Shown here one piece after another: positions 8,456-16,954 of a stretch of DNA of 64,000 nt (the first letter of the stretch is position 1; each line of letters begins with the position of its first letter). Under the pieces are notes generated by a model, which searched no databases, was not told the DNA's origin, and was given only the letters and a program-made list of their open reading frames with translations. The translations under genes were made by a program, and so were the position numbers. Source of the DNA: Hyphomicrobiales bacterium (GTDB taxonomy: Bacteria; Pseudomonadota; Alphaproteobacteria; Rhizobiales; Rhizobiaceae); NCBI GenBank assembly GCA_900470195.1, contig UEIJ01000027.1:1-64000 (forward strand), given 5' to 3'.

Positions 8456-9295
8456 ATGAAGATTAGCCTGATTCAAACGAGCCCGCAGACCGACAAGGCA
8501 GAAAACCTGCGCATTACGCGGGGATTGATGGAAGATGCCGTGCGCACGGATTCTCCCGACTTGATCGTGCTGCCGGAATATTTCGAATATTACGGGGGTA
8601 CACCAGAAGAAAAACTTGCGGCGGCGGAGAGCGTTCCCGACGGCCCCGCCTACAGGATGGCGCAGGATTTCGCCCGCGAGCACAAGGTCTTCGTTCATGC
8701 CGGAACCTTGATGGAAAAGGTTCCGAATGAAAAGCGCATCTACAATTCCACCTTCGTCTTCAATCGTGAAGGCAAGGAGATCGCGCATTATCGCAAGATT
8801 CATATGTTCGACATCGTCGGACCGGACGGGACGGCCTATAAGGAATCCGCCACCGTCAAGCCGGGAGAGAACGTCGTCGTCTATGACCTTGACGGGTTCA
8901 AGGTAGGCTGTGCGATCTGCTACGACATCCGCTTTGCGGAGCTTTTCCTGGAACTGGAAAAGGCCGGTGCCGATGTCATCGTGCTTCCCGCCGCATTCAC
9001 GCTGCAGACCGGCAAGGATCACTGGGAGGTGCTGGCGCGTGCCCGTGCCATCGAAACCCAGACCTATTTCGCCGCCTGCGGCCAGACTGGGAGCACCGTT
9101 TCCAACGGTGAACGGCGTCACACCTATGGTCACTCGCTCGTCTGCGATCCGTGGGGTCATGTCGTGGCGCGCGCATCAGACGGCGTCGGCTTTGTGACAG
9201 CCCGCATCGAGCGCGCGCAGATCGAGCGTGTGCGTTCGCTTATCCCCATGGTCAGCCATCGCCGCATTGGCAAGCAGTTGCAGGCCTGCGCATAG
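8456..9295 (+). CDS. Carbon-nitrogen hydrolase (nitrilase superfamily, amidase-type)
   Basis: A 279-residue protein with the full nitrilase catalytic set: Glu41 in LIVLPEYFEYYGG, a lysine in HYRKIHMFD (about 112), and the nucleophilic cysteine in GCAICYDIRFAEL (about 147). These proteins hydrolyse amides, N-carbamoyl compounds or nitriles. The sequence resembles the Nit/omega-amidase branch more than true nitrilases. GGAGGAAG precedes the ATG. Placement in the importer-aldolase operon suggests it removes an amide or carbamoyl group from the imported compound or a later intermediate. Confidence 0.88.
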   Translation: MKISLIQTSPQTDKAENLRITRGLMEDAVRTDSPDLIVLPEYFEYYGGTPEEKLAAAESVPDGPAYRMAQDFAREHKVFVHAGTLMEKVPNEKRIYNSTFVFNREGKEIAHYRKIHMFDIVGPDGTAYKESATVKPGENVVVYDLDGFKVGCAICYDIRFAELFLELEKAGADVIVLPAAFTLQTGKDHWEVLARARAIETQTYFAACGQTGSTVSNGERRHTYGHSLVCDPWGHVVARASDGVGFVTARIERAQIERVRSLIPMVSHRRIGKQLQACA

Positions 9296-9305
9296 GAGGT
9301 GTGAT

Positions 9306-9971
9306 ATGTATACGATCAATCCCATGCCGGAGCAGATTGCCGAAAGCGATCTCAAGCTCCTGTCGGGCGTCGAGACGGCGACTGTCGGACACTGGCGTTT
9401 CTTTGGCTTCATGCACCGTTCCATCCAGCCGCTCCTCCCGAAGCGCCGTGTGGTCGGCACCGCCGTCACCATCGCCATACCGGGGCCGGATTCCACCCTG
9501 CTTCATCACGTAACCGGAATGCTTCGCCCCGGCGATATCCTGGTGGTGGACCGGATGGGAGACGACCGCTATGCGTGCTGGGGCGGCGGTGTGACCATCG
9601 CTGCGAAAGCTTCGGGCGCGGTCGCGGGTATAGTCGACGGCCCATGCACGGACCTGACGGAAATCGAGGAGTCCGATTTTCCAATGTGGGCGAGGGGTAT
9701 CTCGCCCATCACCACTAGGCTCTATGATCTGGGTGGCGGCATCAACATTCCGGTCTCGTGCGGTGGTGTTGTAGTCAATCCCGGTGACGCCATTCTGGCC
9801 GATGAGAGCGGTGTGCTGGTCCTGCCGCGCGACGAAGTGAACGCGGTCGCCTCGCGAGCGCTCGACATTCAGGACAAGGGCAAGGTGCGGGAAGCATCGG
9901 TGAAGACGGGTCTCAAGCTTGGCGACGTGTCTGGTGCCACCAAGAAAATCTTGGCTCACGCAGGGAATTGA
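9306..9971 (+). CDS. RraA-family protein (4-hydroxy-4-methyl-2-oxoglutarate aldolase-like)
   Basis: A 221-residue member of the RraA/HMG-aldolase fold. It shows VVGTAVTIAIPGPDSTLLH, GDILVVDRMGDDRYACWGG and a metal/pyruvate-binding region GAVAGIVDGPCTDLTEIEE, followed by NPGDAILADESGVLVLPRD. Members of this family on catabolic operons are usually metal-dependent aldolases or decarboxylases for 4-hydroxy-2-oxo acids and not RNase E regulators. AGGAGGTGTGAT precedes the ATG. It is the last gene of the operon, followed by a hairpin. Confidence 0.85.
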   Translation: MYTINPMPEQIAESDLKLLSGVETATVGHWRFFGFMHRSIQPLLPKRRVVGTAVTIAIPGPDSTLLHHVTGMLRPGDILVVDRMGDDRYACWGGGVTIAAKASGAVAGIVDGPCTDLTEIEESDFPMWARGISPITTRLYDLGGGINIPVSCGGVVVNPGDAILADESGVLVLPRDEVNAVASRALDIQDKGKVREASVKTGLKLGDVSGATKKILAHAGN

Positions 9972-9979
9972 TCCGATAC

Positions 9980-9999
9980 GGACCGGTTTCGACCGGTCC
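9980..9999 (+). terminator. Hairpin after the importer-aldolase operon
   Basis: GGACCGGT and ACCGGTCC form a perfect 8-bp stem with a stable TTCG tetraloop, nine bases after the RraA-like stop codon. There is no long U-run, so it may be a weak terminator or a 3'-end stabiliser. Confidence 0.5.
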
Positions 10000-10011
10000 C
10001 TATCATTTGTG

Positions 10012-10044
10012 GGACGAAACATGACTAATTGCTTATTTTCGTCC
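10012..10044. promoter_or_regulatory. Dyad upstream of the LysR gene
   Basis: GGACGAAA (10012-10019) and TTTCGTCC (10037-10044) form an interrupted inverted repeat with 17 bases between the arms, about 100 bases before the LysR-type start. It could be an autoregulatory site. No known operator was matched. Confidence 0.3.
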
Positions 10045-10149
10045 TGCAAGTGCCTTAGAAGGAAAGGACGAATCTGGATGCCCGGAGCGCAATAAGGGAC
10101 TGCAAGAAACGCGCGCGGGTGACTGAAATGGGAAGGGACACGCCCGTCC

Positions 10150-11073
10150 ATGAATATCCGTTTTCTGGAAACGGTGATCTGGCTGTCGGAACTGCGCAAT
10201 TTCCGGGCGACGGCAGCGCGCCTCAATATGACGCCGGCGGCAATATCCAATCGTATCGGTGCCATGGAGCAGGAATTGGGCTTCCGGCTTTTCGATCGCG
10301 ATGCCCGCGACGTGAACCTTACGGCGGAAGGCGAAGCTTTTGTCGAGGGTGCGCGCGATGTCGTGCGCCGGTACCACGATCTGGTAGAAAGCCTAAGCCC
10401 GCAAAACGGGCTGGAAGGAACGCTGAAGATCGGTATTGTTCCTAGCCTCGCCATGACCATATTGCCCGGAATTCTCGATATTGTCCGGCAGCGCTACCCG
10501 AAGATTCGTATTTCGATTACAACCTCCTCATCCAGAGGGATCGTGCAGAAGCTGGAGCAGCGGGAACTCGATATCGTTTTCGCCATAAGACCCGAACCAA
10601 CACCCAATCTGCGTATTGTGGACATATGCACGTTCGGCATGTTCTGGATATCGCGCAGCAATCAGTTTCCCGGCGGGGCAGAGGATGTTTTATCACGCGA
10701 GGATCTGCTTGGCTGCAACCTCATTTCCTATGAGAGTGGCTCATATAATTATCAGCAGATCATCAACTATTTCACCGAAGAGCGGCTGAAAGACGCAACC
10801 GTCCACTACTCCAACTCGCTCACCACAACGATCAACATGATTTCGGCAGGGGTCGGGATTTCCATAATTCCCCCCGTGGTGATCCAGAAGGAACTTCGGA
10901 CGGGCGAGCTGCAGGTGCTGAATACCAATGCCTCTTTCCCCGCGACGAGCTATAGCGCTATCTATCTCGAAAGCGCGGCGACACGCCTGATCACGCTTGT
11001 GGCGAACATCGCCCGTGAAGCCGGGCGCAATTTCAGCGGTAATTTCAGCGATAGTCTCGCTTATCAGGATTAG
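10150..11073 (+). CDS. LysR-family transcriptional regulator
   Basis: A 307-residue LTTR. The N-terminal helix-turn-helix covers about residues 1-60 (FLETVIWLSELRNFRATAAR, then MTPAAISNRIGAMEQELGF and LFDRD). A periplasmic-binding-like effector domain follows (about 90-295), beginning EGTLKIGIVPSLAMTILPGI. It follows the importer-aldolase operon on the same strand and is the obvious candidate regulator, although LTTRs are more often divergent from their targets. Its stop is 11 bases from the stop of the convergent ChaC-like gene, with a small TCCCGC/GCGGGA hairpin between. Confidence 0.88.
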   Translation: MNIRFLETVIWLSELRNFRATAARLNMTPAAISNRIGAMEQELGFRLFDRDARDVNLTAEGEAFVEGARDVVRRYHDLVESLSPQNGLEGTLKIGIVPSLAMTILPGILDIVRQRYPKIRISITTSSSRGIVQKLEQRELDIVFAIRPEPTPNLRIVDICTFGMFWISRSNQFPGGAEDVLSREDLLGCNLISYESGSYNYQQIINYFTEERLKDATVHYSNSLTTTINMISAGVGISIIPPVVIQKELRTGELQVLNTNASFPATSYSAIYLESAATRLITLVANIAREAGRNFSGNFSDSLAYQD

Positions 11074-11084
11074 GACCCGTCCCG

Positions 11085-11849
11085 CTATGCGGGATGGAGG
11101 CGCCGGGCGGGCATCTCCTCACAATAGAGGCCGACGATCTCTTCGGCGACCAGACGCTGCAATTCCCAGAGATTACGGTCACGAATACCTTTTTCTTCCA
11201 GATGCTTGACCGTGAGATAGAGATATTCGGCGCAGGACCCCATATGCCCGCAGGCACGTGCAAGCAGTCTGGCCACGGATGCGAGAGGCATGTTCTCGGA
11301 AAGCCTGTCTCCACGCGGGCCCGCCCAGAAGACGAGTGCGCGCACGGGCCCAGCTTGCGTTTCGACCGAAATCCAACGAATGGAATAGGCATCGTCAATC
11401 GAGCTGATTTCTCTTCGTATCATTCTGCGCAATTGCCCCAGACGGTCCTCATCCGACAGCCGAAAAACAATGCCCTTGCAACTGCCGCCCCGCCGAAGCG
11501 CGAGCATCAGTCCGGGCTGGGCTATCGTCGCCCGCCAGCGCGTCAGCCGAAGGCAGAAAGAACGATGCCAGCCGCTCGCCGTTCCGGCGCGCGAGTCCAC
11601 TGCATCGAAATCAGGTTTCCAGATCAACGAACCATAGGCGAAAACCCAGAGTGGGCCGTCTCCTGCTTCGTGAAGGAGCTGTCCCGCCAGTTCATCGACA
11701 TCGCTGTCGGTGATCGGCGCGCGGCCTGGATCAGGACCCCGATCAACCTCAAGCCGAAGGCTCAGCGAAACAAGTTCCTCGGTCAAAGCCATCCGGGATA
11801 TATCGGCTGAAGGCACGGCACATGCGGGATGATCACAATTTCGGGTCAT
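11085..11849 (-). CDS. ChaC-like gamma-glutamylcyclotransferase
   Basis: A 254-residue protein with the ChaC/GGCT signature LWVFAYGSLIWKPDFD (about 66-81) and the following GWHRSFCLRLTRWRAT. A catalytic glutamate is expected in the REISS region and C-terminal motifs include HMGSCAEYLYLTVKHLEEKGI. Family members cleave glutathione or other gamma-glutamyl peptides to 5-oxoproline plus the remaining peptide in the cytosol. An alternative start lies at 11792; the longer form has about 20 extra residues. The nearby M24 peptidase and peptide importer make a peptide-scavenging role plausible, but it is transcribed alone. Confidence 0.82.
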   Translation of the reverse strand: MTRNCDHPACAVPSADISRMALTEELVSLSLRLEVDRGPDPGRAPITDSDVDELAGQLLHEAGDGPLWVFAYGSLIWKPDFDAVDSRAGTASGWHRSFCLRLTRWRATIAQPGLMLALRRGGSCKGIVFRLSDEDRLGQLRRMIRREISSIDDAYSIRWISVETQAGPVRALVFWAGPRGDRLSENMPLASVARLLARACGHMGSCAEYLYLTVKHLEEKGIRDRNLWELQRLVAEEIVGLYCEEMPARRLHPA

Positions 11850-11884
11850 TCTTTCAGGTCAAACCATCTCCATGAGGCGTCGGC

Positions 11885-12154
11885 TCAGACGCTCGCATTT
11901 TTGCGCATGTCATCAAGCTGTCTTAGCGACGAAAACAACGATTCCCGGTCTCGCAGATGTTCTTCATAGAGAGACACAAAGATGGAATTCGTGGTCACGT
12001 GCGGCTCGGGTGCGGACTGGGCGCGGCGCAGGCTGTTGTTGGCCTTGCGCTTGGCATCTTCCACTTTGGCAAGCAATTCCTGAAGCCTGCCGGAATTGCC
12101 AAACGCATGAACAGCGGCTTCCGGTGCGCCTGTATTCGATGTCGAGTGGATCAT
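11885..12154 (-). CDS. Small conserved-type hypothetical protein, coiled-coil-like
   Basis: An 89-residue protein that I do not recognise. It is charged and probably alpha-helical (LQELLAKVEDAKRKANNSLR and YEEHLRDRESLFSSLRQLDD) with no signal peptide or membrane segment. The ATG at 12154 is favoured over the TTG at 12175 because a GGAG motif lies nine bases before it. It lies 35 bases upstream of the ChaC-like start in the same orientation, so the two may be co-transcribed. The AT-rich DNA above it (12180-12250) would hold the promoter. Confidence 0.5.
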   Translation of the reverse strand: MIHSTSNTGAPEAAVHAFGNSGRLQELLAKVEDAKRKANNSLRRAQSAPEPHVTTNSIFVSLYEEHLRDRESLFSSLRQLDDMRKNASV

Positions 12155-12444
12155 GGTCTGCATCTCCAATGGCAAGATATAGAACTGATCGTGGCGTCCG
12201 TTTATGATATAATGATGTTGTAAAATGTACTAAATTACATTCTTGTGATGATGTGTTTCGGGCGCCGATCCGAGGAATAATTGCATTTCTCGCTGCTGAA
12301 ATTTTTAGCATCGTTGCCGCGTCGGGAACGAGGCATTCAATGCCAAAACATCCAGTCAACAGGGAAAAATCGCATGGTCTCGCTGTGGTGAGCGAGATTT
12401 CCGAGGCGCAGGGAAGCCGGCTTCATGCTGGCCTCTAATCAGCG

Positions 12445-12573
12445 TCATGATTCATAAACGGGAGTAGGTTTTCCGTCCGGCTTGGCGAAAATCATCACCG
12501 CGAAGCAGTAAATCAGAAACACCGCGACCCCGATGGCTATGAAGCTGACAAAGATGACTGACTAGTCGAACAT
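12445..12573 (-). pseudogene. Small membrane protein ORF interrupted by an amber codon
   Basis: On the minus strand an ATG at 12573 opens a 43-codon frame whose fourth codon is TAG (12562-12564). The rest encodes one clear transmembrane segment (VIFVSFIAIGVAVFLIYCFA) and a short polar tail ending PTPVYES. A membrane-spanning stretch this clean suggests a real small gene carrying a recent nonsense change, or a sequencing error at one base. No family was recognised. Confidence 0.35.
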
Positions 12574-12699
12574 TCCCGCAGCTTGGCGCAGTTCGCTGGT
12601 CAATACAATCGCCTGAAATTTGTCGTGCACAGCAGAACCCGTACCAAGTCGCACGGGGCGAAGCGGCTATGATCGGAAAGACGACGTCCCTTAGGTGCG

Positions 12700-12792
12700 T
12701 CACTTCTTGTGGATCTCGATCCAGGTGATGCCGAAGACGACGGCGCTGACGGCCAGGATCGCAGTCAATTCTATCCAAAAGAGAAACTGCAT
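12700..12792 (-). CDS. 30-residue single-span membrane peptide
   Basis: An ATG at 12792 with a strong ACTGGAGGAC ribosome site encodes MQFLFWIELTAILAVSAVVF followed by ten more residues ending in basic HKK. It is almost entirely one hydrophobic helix with a positive C-terminal end. Small proteins of this type often accompany membrane transporters or oxidases, but no partner gene is adjacent. It lies 127 bases upstream of the amber-interrupted membrane ORF in the same direction. Confidence 0.45.
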   Translation of the reverse strand: MQFLFWIELTAILAVSAVVFGITWIEIHKK

Positions 12793-12892
12793 CTCTATGT
12801 CCTCCAGTATGGTTAACAAACAACGAACGAAAAAGTTCATCCGAATGTCTGTCCCAAATCCCGAAGTTTTACCGAGCAACGGACCCTTCCGC

Positions 12893-14119
12893 TCAGCCTA
12901 TCGAGACAAGCTCGCGGGAAAGAGTATTCATAGTTTCCGACCCGTCAGCGGTGATGAGGAATTGTTCCTCGATCATCAGAGCCCCCAGCCCGTTTGCGTA
13001 GAATGGGGCCTCTACAGCCAGCACCATGTTCGGTTCAAAGACCATGGTATTGCCGTGCGAGATGAAAGGCCATTCCTCTATCCCGAGCGCGGAACCCACC
13101 GAGTGCCCGAAATGGCCGCGGTAATATTCGCTAAAGCCATGACGCCGCATGGTGGTGAGCATCGCTTCATGGACCTGTCCGAATGTATTTCCGGGCTTCA
13201 GCAAGGCGATACCGGCGTGGAAAGTTTCCAGAAGCGCGTCGTAAATCTGCTTGGCCAGCGGAGCGGGCTCACCGTAGACATAGGTGCGCGCGCCATCGGA
13301 AGAGTAGCCGTTCACCAGCGTACCGACATCGGCCTTGATGAGACCGCCTTCCGCCAACTGTGCTGCCGGGTTCTGAAGGTTCGGCCCGACCGAAATATAG
13401 GCCCAGTGACCGGATAGGCTCTGCCCCTTCGCCCCGGCGGCACTTGTTGCTCCCGCGAGCCAGGCGTCGCTAAGCTCTGCTGCCGTGGCGCCATGCCGCG
13501 CTGCCGTCGCCATTTTCTGCAAACCGCTTTCCGCATAATGTGCGGCATTGCGTAAAAGATCGATCTCTTTCGCGCTTTTTATCAGGCGCAACTGCTTGAC
13601 GACGCCGGAAGCATCACGCCAACGGACCGAAGGCAGGGCTGCTTTCAGGCGCTCAAAATCAGCAGCAGGTACGAATTCAAGGTCAATCCCGAGGCTCGCC
13701 CGTGCGAGACCTCGTTCGGCAATCATGTCGGCAAGCAGATGAAAGGCTGCGTTCTGGTCGAAGGTTTCCGGGCGCGGTCCGATATTGCCGCTCTCGCGAT
13801 AAGCCGCGTTAATGTCTTCTATCGTACAAGCTCCGTGAACCGTGACGGCATCGATCCAGATTCTGTGCAAACGAACATCGATGTGATCAGTCATCGCGCC
13901 AGCCGCCCCCCGCGCCTGATCGCTGACAACGGCGCCAAGTTGTGCTGATGCGTCTGCCGGAACAAGCGCTATGGCCGATCCGGCACGCCCCCACATTGTC
14001 GCCACGCCTGCCGTAATCCCGGTCGCATAGCGAAAGTTTTCGGGCTGAAAAAGCACCAATGCATCCAGCCCTTCCGCGGTGAGCAGTTTCTGTACGCGTT
14101 GCCGGTCCATATGGGTCAT
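12893..14119 (-). CDS. M24-family metallopeptidase (Xaa-Pro aminopeptidase/dipeptidase-like)
   Basis: A 408-residue two-domain protein. The N-terminal creatinase-like domain covers about 1-165 and the C-terminal pita-bread catalytic domain about 175-400. Metal ligands are visible as Asp in KADVGTLVNGYSSDGART, His in GHFGHSVGSALGIEEWP, Glu in AVEAPFY and Glu in LMIEEQF. It would cleave proline-containing dipeptides or a related C-N substrate in the cytosol. The gene is divergent from the peptide-type ABC binding protein at 14337, so importer and peptidase probably serve the same nutrient. Confidence 0.88.
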   Translation of the reverse strand: MTHMDRQRVQKLLTAEGLDALVLFQPENFRYATGITAGVATMWGRAGSAIALVPADASAQLGAVVSDQARGAAGAMTDHIDVRLHRIWIDAVTVHGACTIEDINAAYRESGNIGPRPETFDQNAAFHLLADMIAERGLARASLGIDLEFVPAADFERLKAALPSVRWRDASGVVKQLRLIKSAKEIDLLRNAAHYAESGLQKMATAARHGATAAELSDAWLAGATSAAGAKGQSLSGHWAYISVGPNLQNPAAQLAEGGLIKADVGTLVNGYSSDGARTYVYGEPAPLAKQIYDALLETFHAGIALLKPGNTFGQVHEAMLTTMRRHGFSEYYRGHFGHSVGSALGIEEWPFISHGNTMVFEPNMVLAVEAPFYANGLGALMIEEQFLITADGSETMNTLSRELVSIG

Positions 14120-14201
14120 GACTGATCTCTTGCGGTTAGTGCTTTGCCGGTGCCTTATATCGGACGGCTTGCGTCGCCGTCTGGATGGTTTGTCCGATAG
14201 G

Positions 14202-14231
14202 TTGACACTTTATAGAATAAATTTCTAATAA
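14202..14231 (+). promoter_or_regulatory. Promoter of the peptide importer operon
   Basis: TTGACA at 14202-14207 is a perfect -35 element. It is followed after 18 bases by TAATAA (14226-14231) in an AT-rich stretch, about 105 bases upstream of the binding-protein ATG. Confidence 0.5.
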
Positions 14232-14336
14232 TTTTCATTATCTCACGGTGCCGCCGCTTACCGATGCTCTCGTGGTCGCGGTATAAACATTGCCAACGGA
14301 GAGCCCGAAAGGGCACTTTCCACGCAGGAGAATAAT

Positions 14337-15860
14337 ATGGGCGGCTTCAACACTCGTAATCGTAAATCCAAACTGGCCTACTGGGGGCTGAGCGCGGCAT
14401 TGGCCATGACGCTTGGTGCCGGATCGTTCAGCCAGGCGCTGGCGCAGGAAAGCGATCCAGACGCGACAGTCAACATTGGTTCGCTCTACGAGCCGCAGAA
14501 CCTCGACAATACCGCGGGGGCAGGTCAGGGTATCAACGAAGCTTTCAATGGCAATGTCTATGAGGCCCTGTTCCGGCTCGCTGACGACGGCAAGGTCGAG
14601 CCGGTCCTGTCGAAGGATTACAAGGTCAGCGATGACGGGCTCACCTATACGTTCAGGCTGCAACCGGGCGTGACGTTCCACTCGGGCGCGCCGCTGACTT
14701 CCAAGGATGTGAAGTTTTCCATCGAGCGCGTTGCCGCGCCGGAATCGAAAAGCTCGCGCAAAAGCAGCCTCAAATCCATTTCTGCCATTGAGACCCCTGA
14801 CGATGAAACGGTCGTCGTCAAGCTGTCATCGCGCTCAATCTCCCTGCCATATAATCTCAGCTATGTATGGGTGGTGAACGACGAAGCCAAGGACTTGCAG
14901 TCGAAGGAAGACGGAACCGGACCTTACGAGCTGGAAGACTGGCGCCGTGGTTCGTCTCTTTCGATGAAACGCTTCGATAAATATTGGGGCGCCAAGCCGA
15001 AAAACGGTGAGGTGGTCTTTCAGTATTTCACCGACGCCAGCGCGCTCAACAACGCTTTGCTGACAGGTTCTGTCGATATTATCACGTCTGTCCAAAGCCC
15101 GGATTCGCTGGCACAGTTCAAGGATAATCCGGACTTCACCGTCAGCGAGGGGCAGTCCACTACCAAGCTGCTTTTGGCCTATAACGATCGCATCGCGCCA
15201 TTCGACAATGTGAAAGTTCGCAAGGCGCTCGCTCGCGCCATCGACGATCAGAAGCTCCTGAAGGCCGTATGGGGCGATTATGGGACGCTGATCGGTTCCT
15301 TCGTACCGCCGACCGACCCGTGGTATGTCGATCTTACAACGGTTGACGCCTATGATCCCGAAAGCGCCAAGGAACTCTTGAAGGAAGCCGGTTATCCGGA
15401 CGGCTTCACCTTCACCATCGACACGCCAAATTATGACCCGCACCCGATTGCCGCGCAGTTCATCCAGAGCGAACTGGCCAAGATCGGCGTAACGGTCAAG
15501 ATCAACGTCATTACCGCCAATGAGTGGTACACGAAGGTCTACAAGGCGCATGATTTCCAGGCTACCCTGCAGGAGCATGTGAACCACCGCGACATCGTGT
15601 TCTACGGCAATCCCGATTTCTACTGGGGCTACAACAATCCGAAGGTTGTCGATCTCATCAAGGAAGCGGAAGCAAGCACGACCACGGACGAACAGACTGC
15701 GAAACTGACGGAAGCCAACAAGATCATTGCCGAGGATGCGGCCAGCAACTGGTTCTACCTCTATCCGCAGATCGTCGTTTCGAAGAAATCCGTCAGCGGT
15801 TACCCGCTCAATGGTTTGAATTCGCAGTTCTTCGCTTCCGACATCGTGAAGGCGGAGTAA
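14337..15860 (+). CDS. Peptide-type ABC transporter substrate-binding protein (DppA/OppA family)
   Basis: A 507-residue solute-binding protein of family 5. A long signal peptide (about residues 1-35, ending SQALAQE) is followed by the typical openings VNIGSLYEPQNLDNTAGAG and KVEPVLSKDYKVSDDGLTYTFRL. The hinge and lobe motif DVKFSIERVAAPESKS follows. A CAGGAGAATA ribosome site precedes the ATG. The length and family point to peptides, glutathione-like compounds or opines. It heads an operon with two permeases and two ATPases and faces the M24 peptidase gene. Confidence 0.9.
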   Translation: MGGFNTRNRKSKLAYWGLSAALAMTLGAGSFSQALAQESDPDATVNIGSLYEPQNLDNTAGAGQGINEAFNGNVYEALFRLADDGKVEPVLSKDYKVSDDGLTYTFRLQPGVTFHSGAPLTSKDVKFSIERVAAPESKSSRKSSLKSISAIETPDDETVVVKLSSRSISLPYNLSYVWVVNDEAKDLQSKEDGTGPYELEDWRRGSSLSMKRFDKYWGAKPKNGEVVFQYFTDASALNNALLTGSVDIITSVQSPDSLAQFKDNPDFTVSEGQSTTKLLLAYNDRIAPFDNVKVRKALARAIDDQKLLKAVWGDYGTLIGSFVPPTDPWYVDLTTVDAYDPESAKELLKEAGYPDGFTFTIDTPNYDPHPIAAQFIQSELAKIGVTVKINVITANEWYTKVYKAHDFQATLQEHVNHRDIVFYGNPDFYWGYNNPKVVDLIKEAEASTTTDEQTAKLTEANKIIAEDAASNWFYLYPQIVVSKKSVSGYPLNGLNSQFFASDIVKAE

Positions 15861-15988
15861 CAATAACCGCCTGTCGATATCGAGAACATGAACTCGACAG
15901 ACAGCGCCGCCTGAATTAGTTTCCGGCGGCGCTGTCGCATTTGCACGAGGGTCTGAGCGCTGCCCCTCATCTCGGAGAGGTAAACGCT

Positions 15989-16954
15989 ATTTTCGCCTAC
16001 ATCATACGCCGCTCGACCATATTGGTTCTGTCGGTTTTCATAGCATCAATCGTCTTGTTTCTGCTGCTGCGCCTGTTGCCGGGCGATCCCGCCAATGCGC
16101 TTGTTTCCGTCGGCGCGGATGCAGCGCAGATCGAGGCCGCACGCAAACAGGTCGGTTCGGACCTGCCGCTCTACGAACAGTTTCTGCGCTTTATCGGCAG
16201 TCTCTTGCGCTTCGATCTTGGCAATTCCTTTGTCAGTGGAGCGCCGGTTCTTGGTGAGATCGGCAAACGGCTGATCGTGACCGTGCCGTTGACGCTGATG
16301 GCATTCGTCGTTGCAATCATGATCGCGGTGCCACTCGGTATTCTTTCGGTCGCGCGTCAGAACCGCTGGTATGGAACGGTGATATCCGTCGTCTCCCAGC
16401 TGGGCATTGCCGTACCGGTATTCTGGATAGGTATTCTGCTGGTCTGGGTTTTCGCCGTTAAGTTGCGATTGTTCCCTTCTGGCGGCTTTCCGTCGCGCGG
16501 ATGGCAGTCGGCGCCGGCTGCCTTTCAGTCGCTGATACTGCCGGTGGCAACTATTGCCATCGTCATGTCGGCATCGTTGATCCGCTATGTCCGTTCCGCC
16601 ACGCAGGATGTGCTTGGCAGCGATTATCTTCGCACAGCGCGGGCGCTTGGCGCGACGTTCTCGCAGGCGCTCGTACGCCACGGCATCCGCAACGGCGCGG
16701 TTCCCGTGATCTCCATTTTGGGAATTGAGCTTGCATCGACATTGCTGGGCGCGGTTGTGGTCGAACGTGTATTTTCACTCCCCGGTCTCGGCTCGATGCT
16801 TCTGCTGGGCATAGAGCAGCGCGACTATCCCAATGTTCAGGGCGTGCTGTTTGTCTCGACGCTTCTGGTGCTGCTGGTCGGCTTTGCTGCCGACCTGCTG
16901 CAACGCCTGATTGATCCGCGCTTGCGCCAGCGCTCCGCAGGAGGCGGCGCATGA
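15989..16954 (+). CDS. Peptide-type ABC transporter permease (DppB-like), apparent ATT start
   Basis: A 321-residue inner-membrane permease. It starts FAYIIRRSTILVLSVFIASI, contains LRLLPGDPANA and the EAA-type loop RTARALGATFSQALVRHGIR, and has six predicted membrane segments. No ATG or GTG lies where the family starts. A GGAGAGG ribosome site at 15975-15981 is seven bases before an ATT codon (15989), exactly where relatives have Met-Phe-Ala-Tyr. A TTG at 15941 is the only conventional alternative and would add 16 unusual residues upstream of the ribosome site. It overlaps the next gene by ATGA. Confidence 0.85.
   Translation: MFAYIIRRSTILVLSVFIASIVLFLLLRLLPGDPANALVSVGADAAQIEAARKQVGSDLPLYEQFLRFIGSLLRFDLGNSFVSGAPVLGEIGKRLIVTVPLTLMAFVVAIMIAVPLGILSVARQNRWYGTVISVVSQLGIAVPVFWIGILLVWVFAVKLRLFPSGGFPSRGWQSAPAAFQSLILPVATIAIVMSASLIRYVRSATQDVLGSDYLRTARALGATFSQALVRHGIRNGAVPVISILGIELASTLLGAVVVERVFSLPGLGSMLLLGIEQRDYPNVQGVLFVSTLLVLLVGFAADLLQRLIDPRLRQRSAGGGA

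Noticed and set aside
9252..10460. 402-codon minus-strand frame spanning the RraA-like gene and LysR start
   Set aside because: It crosses a terminator hairpin and two plus-strand genes with clear families; shadow frame.
14835..15863. 342-codon minus-strand frame antisense to the peptide-binding protein
   Set aside because: Shadow of a high-GC coding region; no ribosome site or family.
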